Source: Planctomycetota bacterium (GTDB taxonomy: Bacteria > Planctomycetota > Phycisphaerae > UBA1845 > PWPN01). From it: a stretch of DNA of 58,762 nucleotides. The stretch's first letter is position 1. Each line of letters starts with the position of its first letter. Below are positions 52,678 to 58,762 of this stretch, piece after piece. The notes beneath the pieces were generated by a model, which was given only the letters and a program-made list of their open reading frames with translations, was not told the origin of the DNA and searched no databases. The translations under genes were made by a program, and so were the position numbers. Location: NCBI GenBank assembly GCA_029550525.1, contig JAKPHF010000024.1, forward strand, positions 1 through 58,762. The letters run 5' to 3'.

Positions 52678-52889
52678 TGGAGCCCGTCGCCATCCAAGGC
52701 AAGTCCATACGGATCGTATTCCCCGACATCAGTCCCCGCTCATGGGCCCGGTACGACGCTGCGGAGAAGTGCCCCGCCGGCCACATGCTAGGCGGAAAGA
52801 AGATGTGGAACGTTGCAGACCTGAGGGCGTGGGCCAGCCTGGGCTTTCCAGACCGCGCGACGTTCGAGCGAAAGCGGGGTGACTTGTGA
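52677..52889 (+). CDS. Small helix-turn-helix-like protein
   Basis: The 70-aa protein has an SWARYDAAEKCPAGHMLGGKK segment (20 residues shown in part) followed by MWNVADLRAWASLGFPDRAT, which resembles AlpA/excisionase-type proteins. No exact family. The ATG overlaps the preceding stop, and its own stop overlaps the next GTG. Confidence 0.5.
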   Translation: MEPVAIQGKSIRIVFPDISPRSWARYDAAEKCPAGHMLGGKKMWNVADLRAWASLGFPDRATFERKRGDL

Positions 52890-53326
52890 GTTACACCCCA
52901 TACTTGACCTGCGAAGCACACGGGCGACAGATCGCGACCGCGCTTCCGCCCGACTGCCCGATGAAAGAACAGGCGTCATACCGCGCGTTGACGTCCCTGC
53001 TGGACGAGGGGTTCAAGCTGATCGACCCGCAGACCCCGGAGACGATCGCGCACGGCTTGTGGCTCGTGCGGCGCGGGCAGGATACGTGCTATTCGTGCAT
53101 CGGCCGACTCGTTAAGCATCCGACGATAAAGCACATTCGCGACGACCAGCAGGCGAAGGAACGGTATGCGGCCACCGTTGGGCGACCGTCGAAATCGGTG
53201 GAACATTTACCACCGATTAACGACAAGGCCAAAGCTCGCGACCAGTCCCCGAAGCCCGATTGGATGAAGCCAAACGTTGCCCCGGTTCAGCCGGCGAACA
53301 AGGTTGAATGGAGGGCACCGGCATGA
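52886..53326 (+). CDS. Element-encoded protein, unknown
   Basis: The 146-aa protein starts with GTG in a GTGA overlap. It has four cysteines (CEAHGRQ, PPDCPM, DTCYSCIGRL) that could bind a metal, and a Lys/Pro-rich tail. No family is recognised. It sits immediately before the RepA-like ATPase, so a role in replication is possible but unproven. Confidence 0.55.
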   Translation: MSYTPYLTCEAHGRQIATALPPDCPMKEQASYRALTSLLDEGFKLIDPQTPETIAHGLWLVRRGQDTCYSCIGRLVKHPTIKHIRDDQQAKERYAATVGRPSKSVEHLPPINDKAKARDQSPKPDWMKPNVAPVQPANKVEWRAPA

Positions 53327-54363
53327 GGCGACCAGAACCGCCGGCCATCATCGAAACAACAGCCATCGTCTATCGTCTCGCGGACATTCAGGAGCGGCAG
53401 CAAGAATGGATCTGGCAAGGCTACATTCCCAAGGGCTGCTTCAGCATCGGCTACGGCGACCCCAACGCGGGCAAAACAACAGCGGCTTGCCATTTATCGG
53501 CACGCATCACGAGCGGGCAGGACTGGCCAGACGGACAGCCCAACCCCAAGCCCAGATCGGTGCTCTTTTTGACCGGCGAAGACAGCGTAAGCAGAACACT
53601 GCTTCCGAGGTTCCGAGCGGCGGGCGGCGACGTGAACAAGCTCGTGGTATGGGACCGCGTGCGGTTCAACTACGAGGACGGAGAAAAGAGCGAACGTCTG
53701 CCCGATCTGCTGGCCGACGTGGGCAAGCTCAAGGACATCATTACGAGCTGCCCAGATATGGCCCTGGTTGTTGTGGACACGTTGTCCTGCTTCCTGGCCG
53801 TCAAAGACAGCAACCAAGCCCAGCAAGTGAGAGCGGCACTGCTGCCCCTACGTGACCTGTGCGAGCAAACCGGGGTTACGCTCCTGGGGCTCGGCCACAT
53901 GAACAAGTCCTCCGGCCAAAAAGCCCAATATAGGGCGAGCGGGTCAATCAGTTACATCGGCGCGGCACGCTCAGCCCTGCTGTTCACACCCGACCGCGAC
54001 GACCCCGAGACGATGGTTATGGCCGTTTCGAAGTGCAACCTGGCTCGGCGGGCACCGTCCCTGAAGTATCGCATCGTGCCATGGAATAAAGACCCCGAGG
54101 TTGCGGCCGTCGAGTGGTGCGGCACATCGAGCTATTCGGCTGACCAGTTGCTTGAGGAGCAAAAGGTCAACACCAAGAAAAAAGCGATTATCGAATGGCT
54201 GAAAACCATCCTGAAGGACGGCCCGCTACTCTCGGACACCATCATGAGGATGGCCGCCGAGGAAGGATTCAAGGAAAGAACCGTCTGGAATGCCAAGGAC
54301 GACGCGGGGGTCAAGGCGAGGAAACAGAGCTTCAGCGGACCTTGGGAATGGTACATACCGTAG
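53323..54363 (+). CDS. RepA-like AAA/RecA-fold replication ATPase
   Basis: The 346-aa protein has a RecA-like ATPase core: Walker A GDPNAGKT at 45-52 and a Walker B strand ALVVVDTLS at about 145-155. The C-terminal 60 residues (KTILKDGPLLSDTIMRMAAE then GFKERTVWNAKDDAGVKA) are a winged helix of the kind seen in RSF1010-RepA-like phage and plasmid proteins. It probably helps open the origin or load a helicase. ATG 53323 has GGAGGG 7 nt upstream and overlaps the previous stop; an ATG at 53308 is less likely. An iteron-like array follows directly. Confidence 0.8.
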   Translation: MRRPEPPAIIETTAIVYRLADIQERQQEWIWQGYIPKGCFSIGYGDPNAGKTTAACHLSARITSGQDWPDGQPNPKPRSVLFLTGEDSVSRTLLPRFRAAGGDVNKLVVWDRVRFNYEDGEKSERLPDLLADVGKLKDIITSCPDMALVVVDTLSCFLAVKDSNQAQQVRAALLPLRDLCEQTGVTLLGLGHMNKSSGQKAQYRASGSISYIGAARSALLFTPDRDDPETMVMAVSKCNLARRAPSLKYRIVPWNKDPEVAAVEWCGTSSYSADQLLEEQKVNTKKKAIIEWLKTILKDGPLLSDTIMRMAAEEGFKERTVWNAKDDAGVKARKQSFSGPWEWYIP

Positions 54364-54374
54364 GCTTACAAAAC

Positions 54375-54487
54375 ATTGCAGCCTTGGGATATTAATAGGA
54401 ATCTTCGACATATAGATTGCAGCCTTGGGGGCACATTGCAGCCTTCGAAGATCACATCCGAAAACGCCAAGGCTGCGAAGGCTGCAA
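54375..54487. repeat. GCAGCCTT iteron-like array, candidate replication origin
   Basis: Direct copies ATTGCAGCCTTGGG at 54375-54388 and 54416-54429, and ATTGCAGCCTTCG at 54435-54447; inverted copies at 54467-54476 and 54476-54487. Between copies one and two is an AT-rich stretch, unusual in this GC-rich DNA. The array starts 12 bp after the RepA-like ATPase gene. Confidence 0.65.
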
Positions 54488-54507
54488 ACATTTCAAAGGC
54501 AAGGTAC

Positions 54508-54723
54508 ATGAAACAGCCGACCGCCAGATACGCGACCGTCTACCAGTTGTCGAGCTACACGCGGGAGCGGGCGGACCGCACCAAGGCGGACCTGAGAACC
54601 GATCCCCCGACGTGCCCCAAATGCTCCAAGCGGTTCGTGATAATCCACCTGGACAATGACGGCCGTCGATGCTCCTGCGTCAAGTGCGGCGAGAAGTGGG
54701 ATTGGCCCGAGGTGTCGCAATGA
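54508..54723 (+). CDS. Small zinc-ribbon protein
   Basis: The 71-aa protein has two CxxC pairs, CPKC and CVKC, with a further Cys near the second pair, the layout of a zinc ribbon. The N-terminus is basic. ATG 54508 has AAGG upstream. Its stop overlaps the next ATG. Zinc ribbons of this size are common in phage early regions. Confidence 0.6.
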   Translation: MKQPTARYATVYQLSSYTRERADRTKADLRTDPPTCPKCSKRFVIIHLDNDGRRCSCVKCGEKWDWPEVSQ

Positions 54724-54869
54724 ATGAACGCGTGACAATCACCGTAGAGGCCGACACGGGCCGGCTGCCCGGCGTGCCCCTGGCTGTCCGCGTGCGACGG
54801 CTACTCAAGGCAATGCTGCGATCCTTCGGGCTCCGCGCCGTCGAGGTGAGGGAGGGACATGTGCGCTAG
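54720..54869 (+). CDS. Small basic protein, unknown
   Basis: The 49-aa protein (VTITVEADTGRLPGVPLAVR, then a basic helix) is joined to the zinc-ribbon gene by ATGA. It has high GC at third positions like the genes around it. No family recognised. Confidence 0.5.
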   Translation: MNERVTITVEADTGRLPGVPLAVRVRRLLKAMLRSFGLRAVEVREGHVR

Positions 54870-54898
54870 TACCAGCCTGCGGGGCTGCTTACGTCTCC

Positions 54899-55081
54899 TT
54901 GCCCCGCGACCACTACCAGCCAGGCGGATGGGGCTTGGCCGCGTTCGGGTGCGACGGTACGGGAACGCGGGGGCTGGTGGAGGTTTACGGCGGGTCCCTC
55001 TGGAGGGGCATACGTCTATCGCAGGTCGGAGCAGCCCGACGTGTCCCGAAATTTCACCCCCCATTTTGTCAGTTTACTTAA
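54899..55081 (+). CDS. Possible small gene, low confidence
   Basis: A 60-codon frame from TTG (LPRDHYQPGGWGLAAFGCDG) fills most of an otherwise empty 230-bp gap before the TerS-like gene. No convincing ribosome-binding site; it may be noncoding. Confidence 0.25.
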   Translation: MPRDHYQPGGWGLAAFGCDGTGTRGLVEVYGGSLWRGIRLSQVGAARRVPKFHPPFCQFT

Positions 55082-55099
55082 AACGTGGAGCGCGAATCC

Positions 55100-55597
55100 A
55101 TGCAGAAACCCCAACGAAAGACGCAAAAGCCGGGTGCGGACTTTTCACTCGCCACCGGCTCGCAAATCGCAGCGTTGTTCAAGGTGAGCCCATCGGCCGT
55201 TAGCGGCTGGGTACGCAAGCACGGCTGCCCCCGTCGAGACGATGGGCTGTATGACGTGGCGGCGGTTATCGCCTGGAAGACCGAGCGCGATACCGCACTG
55301 GTCGGCGGCGACTCGGACGCCCTGGAGCGGTGGAGGGCTGCGAGGGCCGAGGCCGAGGAATTGCGGGTGCGGCGGCTCAAAAACGAACTGGTCGAGGTGC
55401 AGGCCGTCCGCGACGAAGTGACCCGCCTCTGTACCGTGGTCCGCGAGCACGCGCGAGAACTCACCGACGACATCGCCCGAGAGCTCGGCGTGACCGGCGA
55501 CCAAATCAAGGTGCTCGACGATGCCCGGCGGCGTTACCTGGACCGGTGCGCCACCGACATGGAGAGCCATTACACGAAAGGGAAGGTGCTTATCTGA
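55100..55597 (+). CDS. Small-terminase-like (TerS/Nu1-type) DNA-binding protein
   Basis: The 165-aa protein has an N-terminal HTH with the Nu1-type order: QIAALFKVSPSAVSGWVRKH, then a wing region ending VAAVIAWKTERD, a coiled helical middle rich in Arg/Glu (WRAARAEAEELRVRRLKNEL), and a C-terminal helical part. That matches small terminase subunits that recognise packaging sites. ATG 55100 has GGAG 9 nt upstream; a GTG at 55085 is possible. No large terminase follows it in the window, which is unusual. Stop overlaps the next gene (TGATG). Confidence 0.65.
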   Translation: MQKPQRKTQKPGADFSLATGSQIAALFKVSPSAVSGWVRKHGCPRRDDGLYDVAAVIAWKTERDTALVGGDSDALERWRAARAEAEELRVRRLKNELVEVQAVRDEVTRLCTVVREHARELTDDIARELGVTGDQIKVLDDARRRYLDRCATDMESHYTKGKVLI

Positions 55598-55809
55598 TGG
55601 CCCGAAGCATTCGACAGACAATGGCCGTCCCCCCGCCCGTTACGGCGGAAGTGGTCGCGAGCCCGCGTTGCCCCAGTTGCGGAAGCCAAGCTATCCGCGT
55701 TGTCTTCTCTGGTGGCGTTCTCTCGTGCGATTGCATGTTGTGCGAGAAGACGTTTACCGACCGACCCTACCACAAAGAGGTAAAGACCGATGAGCAGAAC
55801 CATGTTTAG
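55597..55809 (+). CDS. Small zinc-finger-like protein
   Basis: The 70-aa protein has CPSC near residue 25 and a C-D-C-x2-C cluster (CDCMLC) near residue 44-49, a likely zinc-binding set. It is coupled to the TerS-like gene by TGATG and overlaps the protease-like gene by 20 nt. Function unknown. Confidence 0.5.
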   Translation: MARSIRQTMAVPPPVTAEVVASPRCPSCGSQAIRVVFSGGVLSCDCMLCEKTFTDRPYHKEVKTDEQNHV

Positions 55810-56614
55810 GCTCGGCACGACCGCGAGCCACAAGCTGAGCGTGAAGCCAAAGGGCGGGAAGTTCGGCGCCGGGCTGATTGCCGGCGTGTCGATCTGCACC
55901 GAGGGTGAAGCGTTGGGGCACGACCTGTATCTCGACGGCGTTTTCTTGCAGCAGGTCGCCCAGGCCGTCAACGCCAAGGGCAACGGCATCAAGAGCCGAT
56001 GGGGACACCCGAGCATTCTCCAGGACGGCATAGGCACCGTCGTAGGCCGCGTCATGAATGCCCGCCTCTCTGGCTCGCAAGTCCGTGCTGACGTGCATCT
56101 GCTGGAGGCGGCGAAGAAATCGCCCAAGGGTGACTTGGTGTCGTATCTGCTGGGGCTTGCCGACGAAGACCCCGAGGCGTTGGGCATGAGCATCGTCTTC
56201 GAGGGCACCGAGGCCGACGAGCGCGGGCCCGATGGTCAGCGGCTCGCCAGACTCGAAAAGTTGTGGGCGTGCGATTTCGTCGATGAGGCTGCGGCGAATC
56301 CCGGCGGGCTGTTCGACGTACCCGCATTCAGCAGCAGGCCGACCGGGGCGACTCGCAGCAGCAGCAGGCCGGCTGCCGCACCGCCCGTGCCCGAAAGCTT
56401 CATGACGCGGGCGTATCGGCTCGCCAAGTACAAGTCTATACCGCTGGCCACCGCGTTTAGCACCGTGGCCGCCGAGTCCCCGCAACTGTACGCCGATCAC
56501 CTGGAAAACTCCCGCCGCGTGGCGGAACTGGCCGCAGAAAAGCGGCAACTGGAATCTGAGCGCGACGGTCTTATTCGCCGTCTCGCCAACCGCAAGAACA
56601 GGAGAACGAGATGA
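55790..56614 (+). CDS. Prohead protease candidate
   Basis: The 274-aa protein has features of phage prohead (maturation) proteases: a His in SRWGHPSILQDG (about residue 72), the strand VRADVHLLEAAKKSPKGDL, and a Ser in ALGMSIVFEGTEAD (about 134), the His/Ser pair expected for the herpesvirus-type fold. The C-terminal 60 residues are helical and may be scaffold-like. The family call is by motif only, so it should be checked. AGAGGT lies 9 nt before ATG. It precedes a coiled-coil gene and a possible capsid gene, in the usual protease-scaffold-capsid order. Confidence 0.55.
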   Translation: MSRTMFRLGTTASHKLSVKPKGGKFGAGLIAGVSICTEGEALGHDLYLDGVFLQQVAQAVNAKGNGIKSRWGHPSILQDGIGTVVGRVMNARLSGSQVRADVHLLEAAKKSPKGDLVSYLLGLADEDPEALGMSIVFEGTEADERGPDGQRLARLEKLWACDFVDEAAANPGGLFDVPAFSSRPTGATRSSSRPAAAPPVPESFMTRAYRLAKYKSIPLATAFSTVAAESPQLYADHLENSRRVAELAAEKRQLESERDGLIRRLANRKNRRTR

Positions 56615-57306
56615 GTGCGACCAAAACGAAAAACACCGCCCCGGACATCGACACACTGTTGGCCACCGTCGAGCAGATCGAGCGCGCCCTACCGCCCGAT
56701 GCCGGCGAGATCCACCAGCGGCGCACCCATCTGGAGGGCGAAATCCGGGTGGCGAAAGAGAATATCCGCGACCTGGACAAACAGCGTAGCTCCGGGCGGG
56801 CGCAGGCCGAAATGCAGCGATTAAAGCAGTCGCTTGCCGACCGGCAGGAGCAGCTTGAGTCCATGCAGACGTTCTCGCCCCAACTGCGGCGAGACGCGGT
56901 AATCGAACTGCTGAAGCACCTTCCCCGACTGCGGGAGTTGAACACCGAGGTAAGCGAGTCATGGCGGCGGCTGACTGAATTCAAGCTCAAGGGTGCATTG
57001 TCCAGCGCCGAGTACGTCGAACTGGAACGGTTGGAGAAACTGCGGGGCCGGATCAACCAGTTGACCCGCAAGGCGACCACGATCAACAGCGAACTGGCCG
57101 ACCTTGTGCCCGATCACATCGACATCGAGCGGAAGACACTGCAGGCCACCATTAAGGCGCTTGCGGACATTCCCAGCGCAGGCACCGCCGGCAACGCGGC
57201 CGCGACCGTGCGGGCGTGGGCAAGCGAGCAACTGTCACGGCTGACCGAGGCCGTCAAGAGCATGAAGTGGGCTGAACTGGAATCGTTCCAGGTCGCCCCT
57301 ATGTAG
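56611..57306 (+). CDS. Coiled-coil protein, scaffold candidate
   Basis: The 231-aa protein is almost all helical: IHQRRTHLEGEIRVAKENIR, RAQAEMQRLKQSLADRQEQL and later LRGRINQLTRKATTINSELA give heptad-like coiled coils. It is joined to the protease candidate by an ATGA overlap. A scaffold or head-assembly role is suggested by place only. Confidence 0.5.
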   Translation: MSATKTKNTAPDIDTLLATVEQIERALPPDAGEIHQRRTHLEGEIRVAKENIRDLDKQRSSGRAQAEMQRLKQSLADRQEQLESMQTFSPQLRRDAVIELLKHLPRLRELNTEVSESWRRLTEFKLKGALSSAEYVELERLEKLRGRINQLTRKATTINSELADLVPDHIDIERKTLQATIKALADIPSAGTAGNAAATVRAWASEQLSRLTEAVKSMKWAELESFQVAPM

Positions 57307-57433
57307 TAGGTGCTGCCGCGCACCGGTCCGGCGTGTTGCCGGGCCGGCTGGTCGGACGGGCTGGGGCGTGGACGCACACCGCGCCCCGGTCCCCCGGCCG
57401 GATTCAATCACGATCATCCAATGAGGATTCGAT

Positions 57434-58288
57434 ATGGCCGTCGTATCAGTAAAAGAGCAATGGCAAGACCGTCAGGCCGAGGGCGACTTCGAGCGGATTG
57501 GCCTCGTGCGCAGGTGGGAGGTAATTGCCGACTCCACTGAAGATCACGAGGGCATCGTCAGCGTCCACGAAGACCTGCCCGTCAAGGGCGACCCGCACCC
57601 GGCCTATAGTTACGCCACCGTCCAGAACATCGTCGTGGAGCGCAGCGGCAACCCGTACATGTGGTACGTCACTGCCATCTACGGCGGCGGCGTAGCTTCC
57701 TACGAGGCGACGAAGTACATTGGCGATGTCGAGTGGGATGCCGATGAGTTCCAGGAAGACATCGACTACGACATCAACGGCGGGGCCATCGTCAACACGG
57801 CTGGAGAGCCGCTTGAAGGCGTCAAGGCGACGTTCTTCGATCAGACGCTGCGAATCACTAGGACCGAGACGACGTTCAACTACGCCGTTGCCCGGTCGTA
57901 CATGCGGACGCTCAACGCCGTGCCGTTTCTTGGTGCTCCATCCAAGTGTGCCTTCATGGGCCCGATACGCGCCCGTCGAATCTGGGAGTTGTCCGGATAC
58001 ATCTGGCGGGTGTCGTATGAGATCCGGTTCCGAGATGATTGGCGGGCTCGGATTCTGAATGAGGGCTTCCGGGTGCGCGGGGCGGGCGTCAATAAGGATG
58101 GTTCAGCCAAAATGATCGAGATCAAAGAGGACGGCACGACCGACGCCAGCGGCGAGCCCGTTTCGCAGCCCGTGCTGCTGAATGCTGCCGGTGATGCCCC
58201 GCTCGCTGCTGGAGCCAGCCCCATCTGGCTCTACTTTGAGCGATACCCGATTGCAAACTGGACACCCCTCCAACTGGAGTACTCCTGA
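57434..58288 (+). CDS. Virion-structural candidate, family unknown
   Basis: The 284-aa protein is rich in beta-prone aromatic segments (PYMWYVTAIYGGG, LSGYIWRVSYEIRFRDDWRA, SPIWLYFERYPIANW) without a clear family. It follows the scaffold-like gene after 127 bp, where a major capsid or other virion protein would be expected. No HK97-capsid signature can be confirmed by eye. Its stop overlaps the next ATG (TGATG). Confidence 0.45.
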   Translation: MAVVSVKEQWQDRQAEGDFERIGLVRRWEVIADSTEDHEGIVSVHEDLPVKGDPHPAYSYATVQNIVVERSGNPYMWYVTAIYGGGVASYEATKYIGDVEWDADEFQEDIDYDINGGAIVNTAGEPLEGVKATFFDQTLRITRTETTFNYAVARSYMRTLNAVPFLGAPSKCAFMGPIRARRIWELSGYIWRVSYEIRFRDDWRARILNEGFRVRGAGVNKDGSAKMIEIKEDGTTDASGEPVSQPVLLNAAGDAPLAAGASPIWLYFERYPIANWTPLQLEYS

Positions 58289-58437
58289 TGGAAAAGCCCA
58301 TTAAGGTGATCGAGCGCCCCCGGCTGCGCGGCGACACGAGCCGGCGAATCCTTGCCCGCGTCCGCAGGCCCGTTCCCCCGACCCCGCCGGCGGAGCCCGA
58401 GCAGGACCAGGCGGAGCCCGAGCAGGCAGGCCAGTAG
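58288..58437 (+). CDS. Small protein with EP-rich tail
   Basis: The 49-aa protein has a basic start (PIKVIERPRLRGDTSRRILA) and a Pro/Glu-rich tail containing a short duplication AEPEQDQ/AEPEQAGQ. It is coupled to the gene before it by TGATG. No family. Confidence 0.4.
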   Translation: MEKPIKVIERPRLRGDTSRRILARVRRPVPPTPPAEPEQDQAEPEQAGQ

Positions 58438-58453
58438 CGTTCCTCCTGCCCCG

Positions 58454-58490
58454 CCCCCTGGCCGGTCGCCCGTACCGGCTGGCTGGGGGG
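58454..58490 (+). terminator. Hairpin terminator candidate
   Basis: CCCCC ... GCCGGT-N7-ACCGGC ... GGGGG forms a long GC-rich stem after the structural genes, followed by CATTTATTC. The T run is weak. Confidence 0.4.
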
Positions 58491-58575
58491 CATTTATTCG
58501 CCGTCCAAGCTTTCCAATGGCTTTGCCGCTTGCGGGCGGGCGTCCAGAAGGTAGACGAATCGGTCCTGGAGGCGG

Positions 58576-58734
58576 ATGAGTAAACCCGCGTTCGTCCCCG
58601 GTTGGCGAGAGCTGGCCGGGGACCCCGGAAACGGCGGATCTGGCTGGCTACGCGAAACACACTCGGCGCGTACCGGCTCGGCCGTGCGACCGGCAATCCC
58701 CGGCGGCGATTATAAACGGGGGGCGGATTTATAG
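58576..58734 (+). CDS. Small possible gene at the window edge
   Basis: A 52-codon frame (SKPAFVPGWRELAGDPGNGG) starts at ATG with GGAGG 4 nt upstream, and ends at TAG 58732. Codon use is like that of the neighbours. No family known; it could be noncoding. Confidence 0.3.
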   Translation: MSKPAFVPGWRELAGDPGNGGSGWLRETHSARTGSAVRPAIPGGDYKRGADL

Positions 58735-58762
58735 CTTGCGTGGGGGGCGATCGTGGTGTATG

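Larger units (their letters stand above)
50926..58762. mobile_element. Integrated element (prophage or phage satellite), left part, open to the right
   Basis: From the tRNA-Ser fragment onward all genes run plus-strand, many are under 80 codons, most are joined by ATGA, TGATG or GTGA overlaps, and functions are phage-like: helix-turn-helix proteins, a RepA-like ATPase, an iteron-like array, a small-terminase-like protein, a prohead-protease candidate and a coiled-coil protein. No integrase, TerL, portal or tail gene is in this part. The right end is outside the window. Confidence 0.85.

Noticed and set aside
54375..54487. Repeats considered as a CRISPR array
   Set aside because: Units are only about 10-14 nt, occur in both orientations with irregular spacing, and no cas gene is near; iterons fit better.

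Overview
The window is GC-rich, densely coded and looks like a chromosome segment of a Planctomycetota bacterium. That is inferred from Asp-rich dockerin/EF-hand-like C-termini on large secreted proteins, a pseudopilin beside secreted glycosidases, a sulfatase next to sodium:solute-type transport, DUF4416, a complete Alternative Complex III, and short word-like intergenic repeats. No rRNA operon, CRISPR array or transposase gene was seen.

Layout. (1) 1-2150: tRNA-Pro(GGG), an NmrA-like oxidoreductase and a frameshifted remnant of a phage Gp37/Gp68-type (DUF5131) gene. (2) 2151-23987, all on the minus strand: a nitrate-respiration block. Read in transcription order it is an Rrf2 regulator; a diheme membrane cytochrome c; narG, narH, narJ, narI; two NarK transporters; a full Alternative Complex III (actA to actF); a MOSC protein; and, after a repeat-filled gap and with its own promoter, a quinol-type nitric oxide reductase. 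(3) 24082-29568, plus strand and divergent from the regulator: moaA, a carboxymuconolactone-decarboxylase-like gene, moeA, moaC, mogA, a MOT1-type molybdate/sulfate transporter and mobA, i.e. much of the cofactor supply for NarG. (4) 29654-46670: a glycan-use region with a LacI regulator and matching operator-like palindromes, two proteins with GH84-type hexosaminidase domains, a protein with four CBM9-like repeats, a pseudopilin, an SSS symporter, an NCS2-like permease and a heparan-N-sulfatase-like sulfatase. (5) 46805-50734, minus strand: DUF4416, a MraY/WecA-type glycosyl-1-phosphate transferase and an O-antigen-ligase-like TPR protein. (6) 50926 to the end: the left part of an integrated element, beginning at a 3' tRNA-Ser fragment (candidate attL), with small DNA-binding proteins, a RepA-like ATPase followed by an iteron-like array, a small-terminase-like protein, a prohead-protease candidate and other head-gene candidates.

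How the genes may work together: NarGHI reduces nitrate with quinol electrons, NarK proteins move nitrate and nitrite, Moco genes build the Mo-bisMGD cofactor, and qNOR removes NO. The unusual part is that Alternative Complex III is translationally coupled to the nar genes rather than lying next to a cytochrome oxidase. A 26-bp dyad occurs both upstream of the cytochrome c-nar operon and between the Rrf2 gene and moaA, suggesting one regulator for both arms.

Most notable items: the nar-act fusion operon, the shared dyad, a NarK with a periplasmic insert, LacI-type palindromes linking the glycan locus, and a right-hand element whose visible genes (tRNA att, ATPase plus iterons, TerS without TerL or portal) are compatible with a phage satellite as well as a prophage. 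Function calls come from reading motifs; no database search was run.
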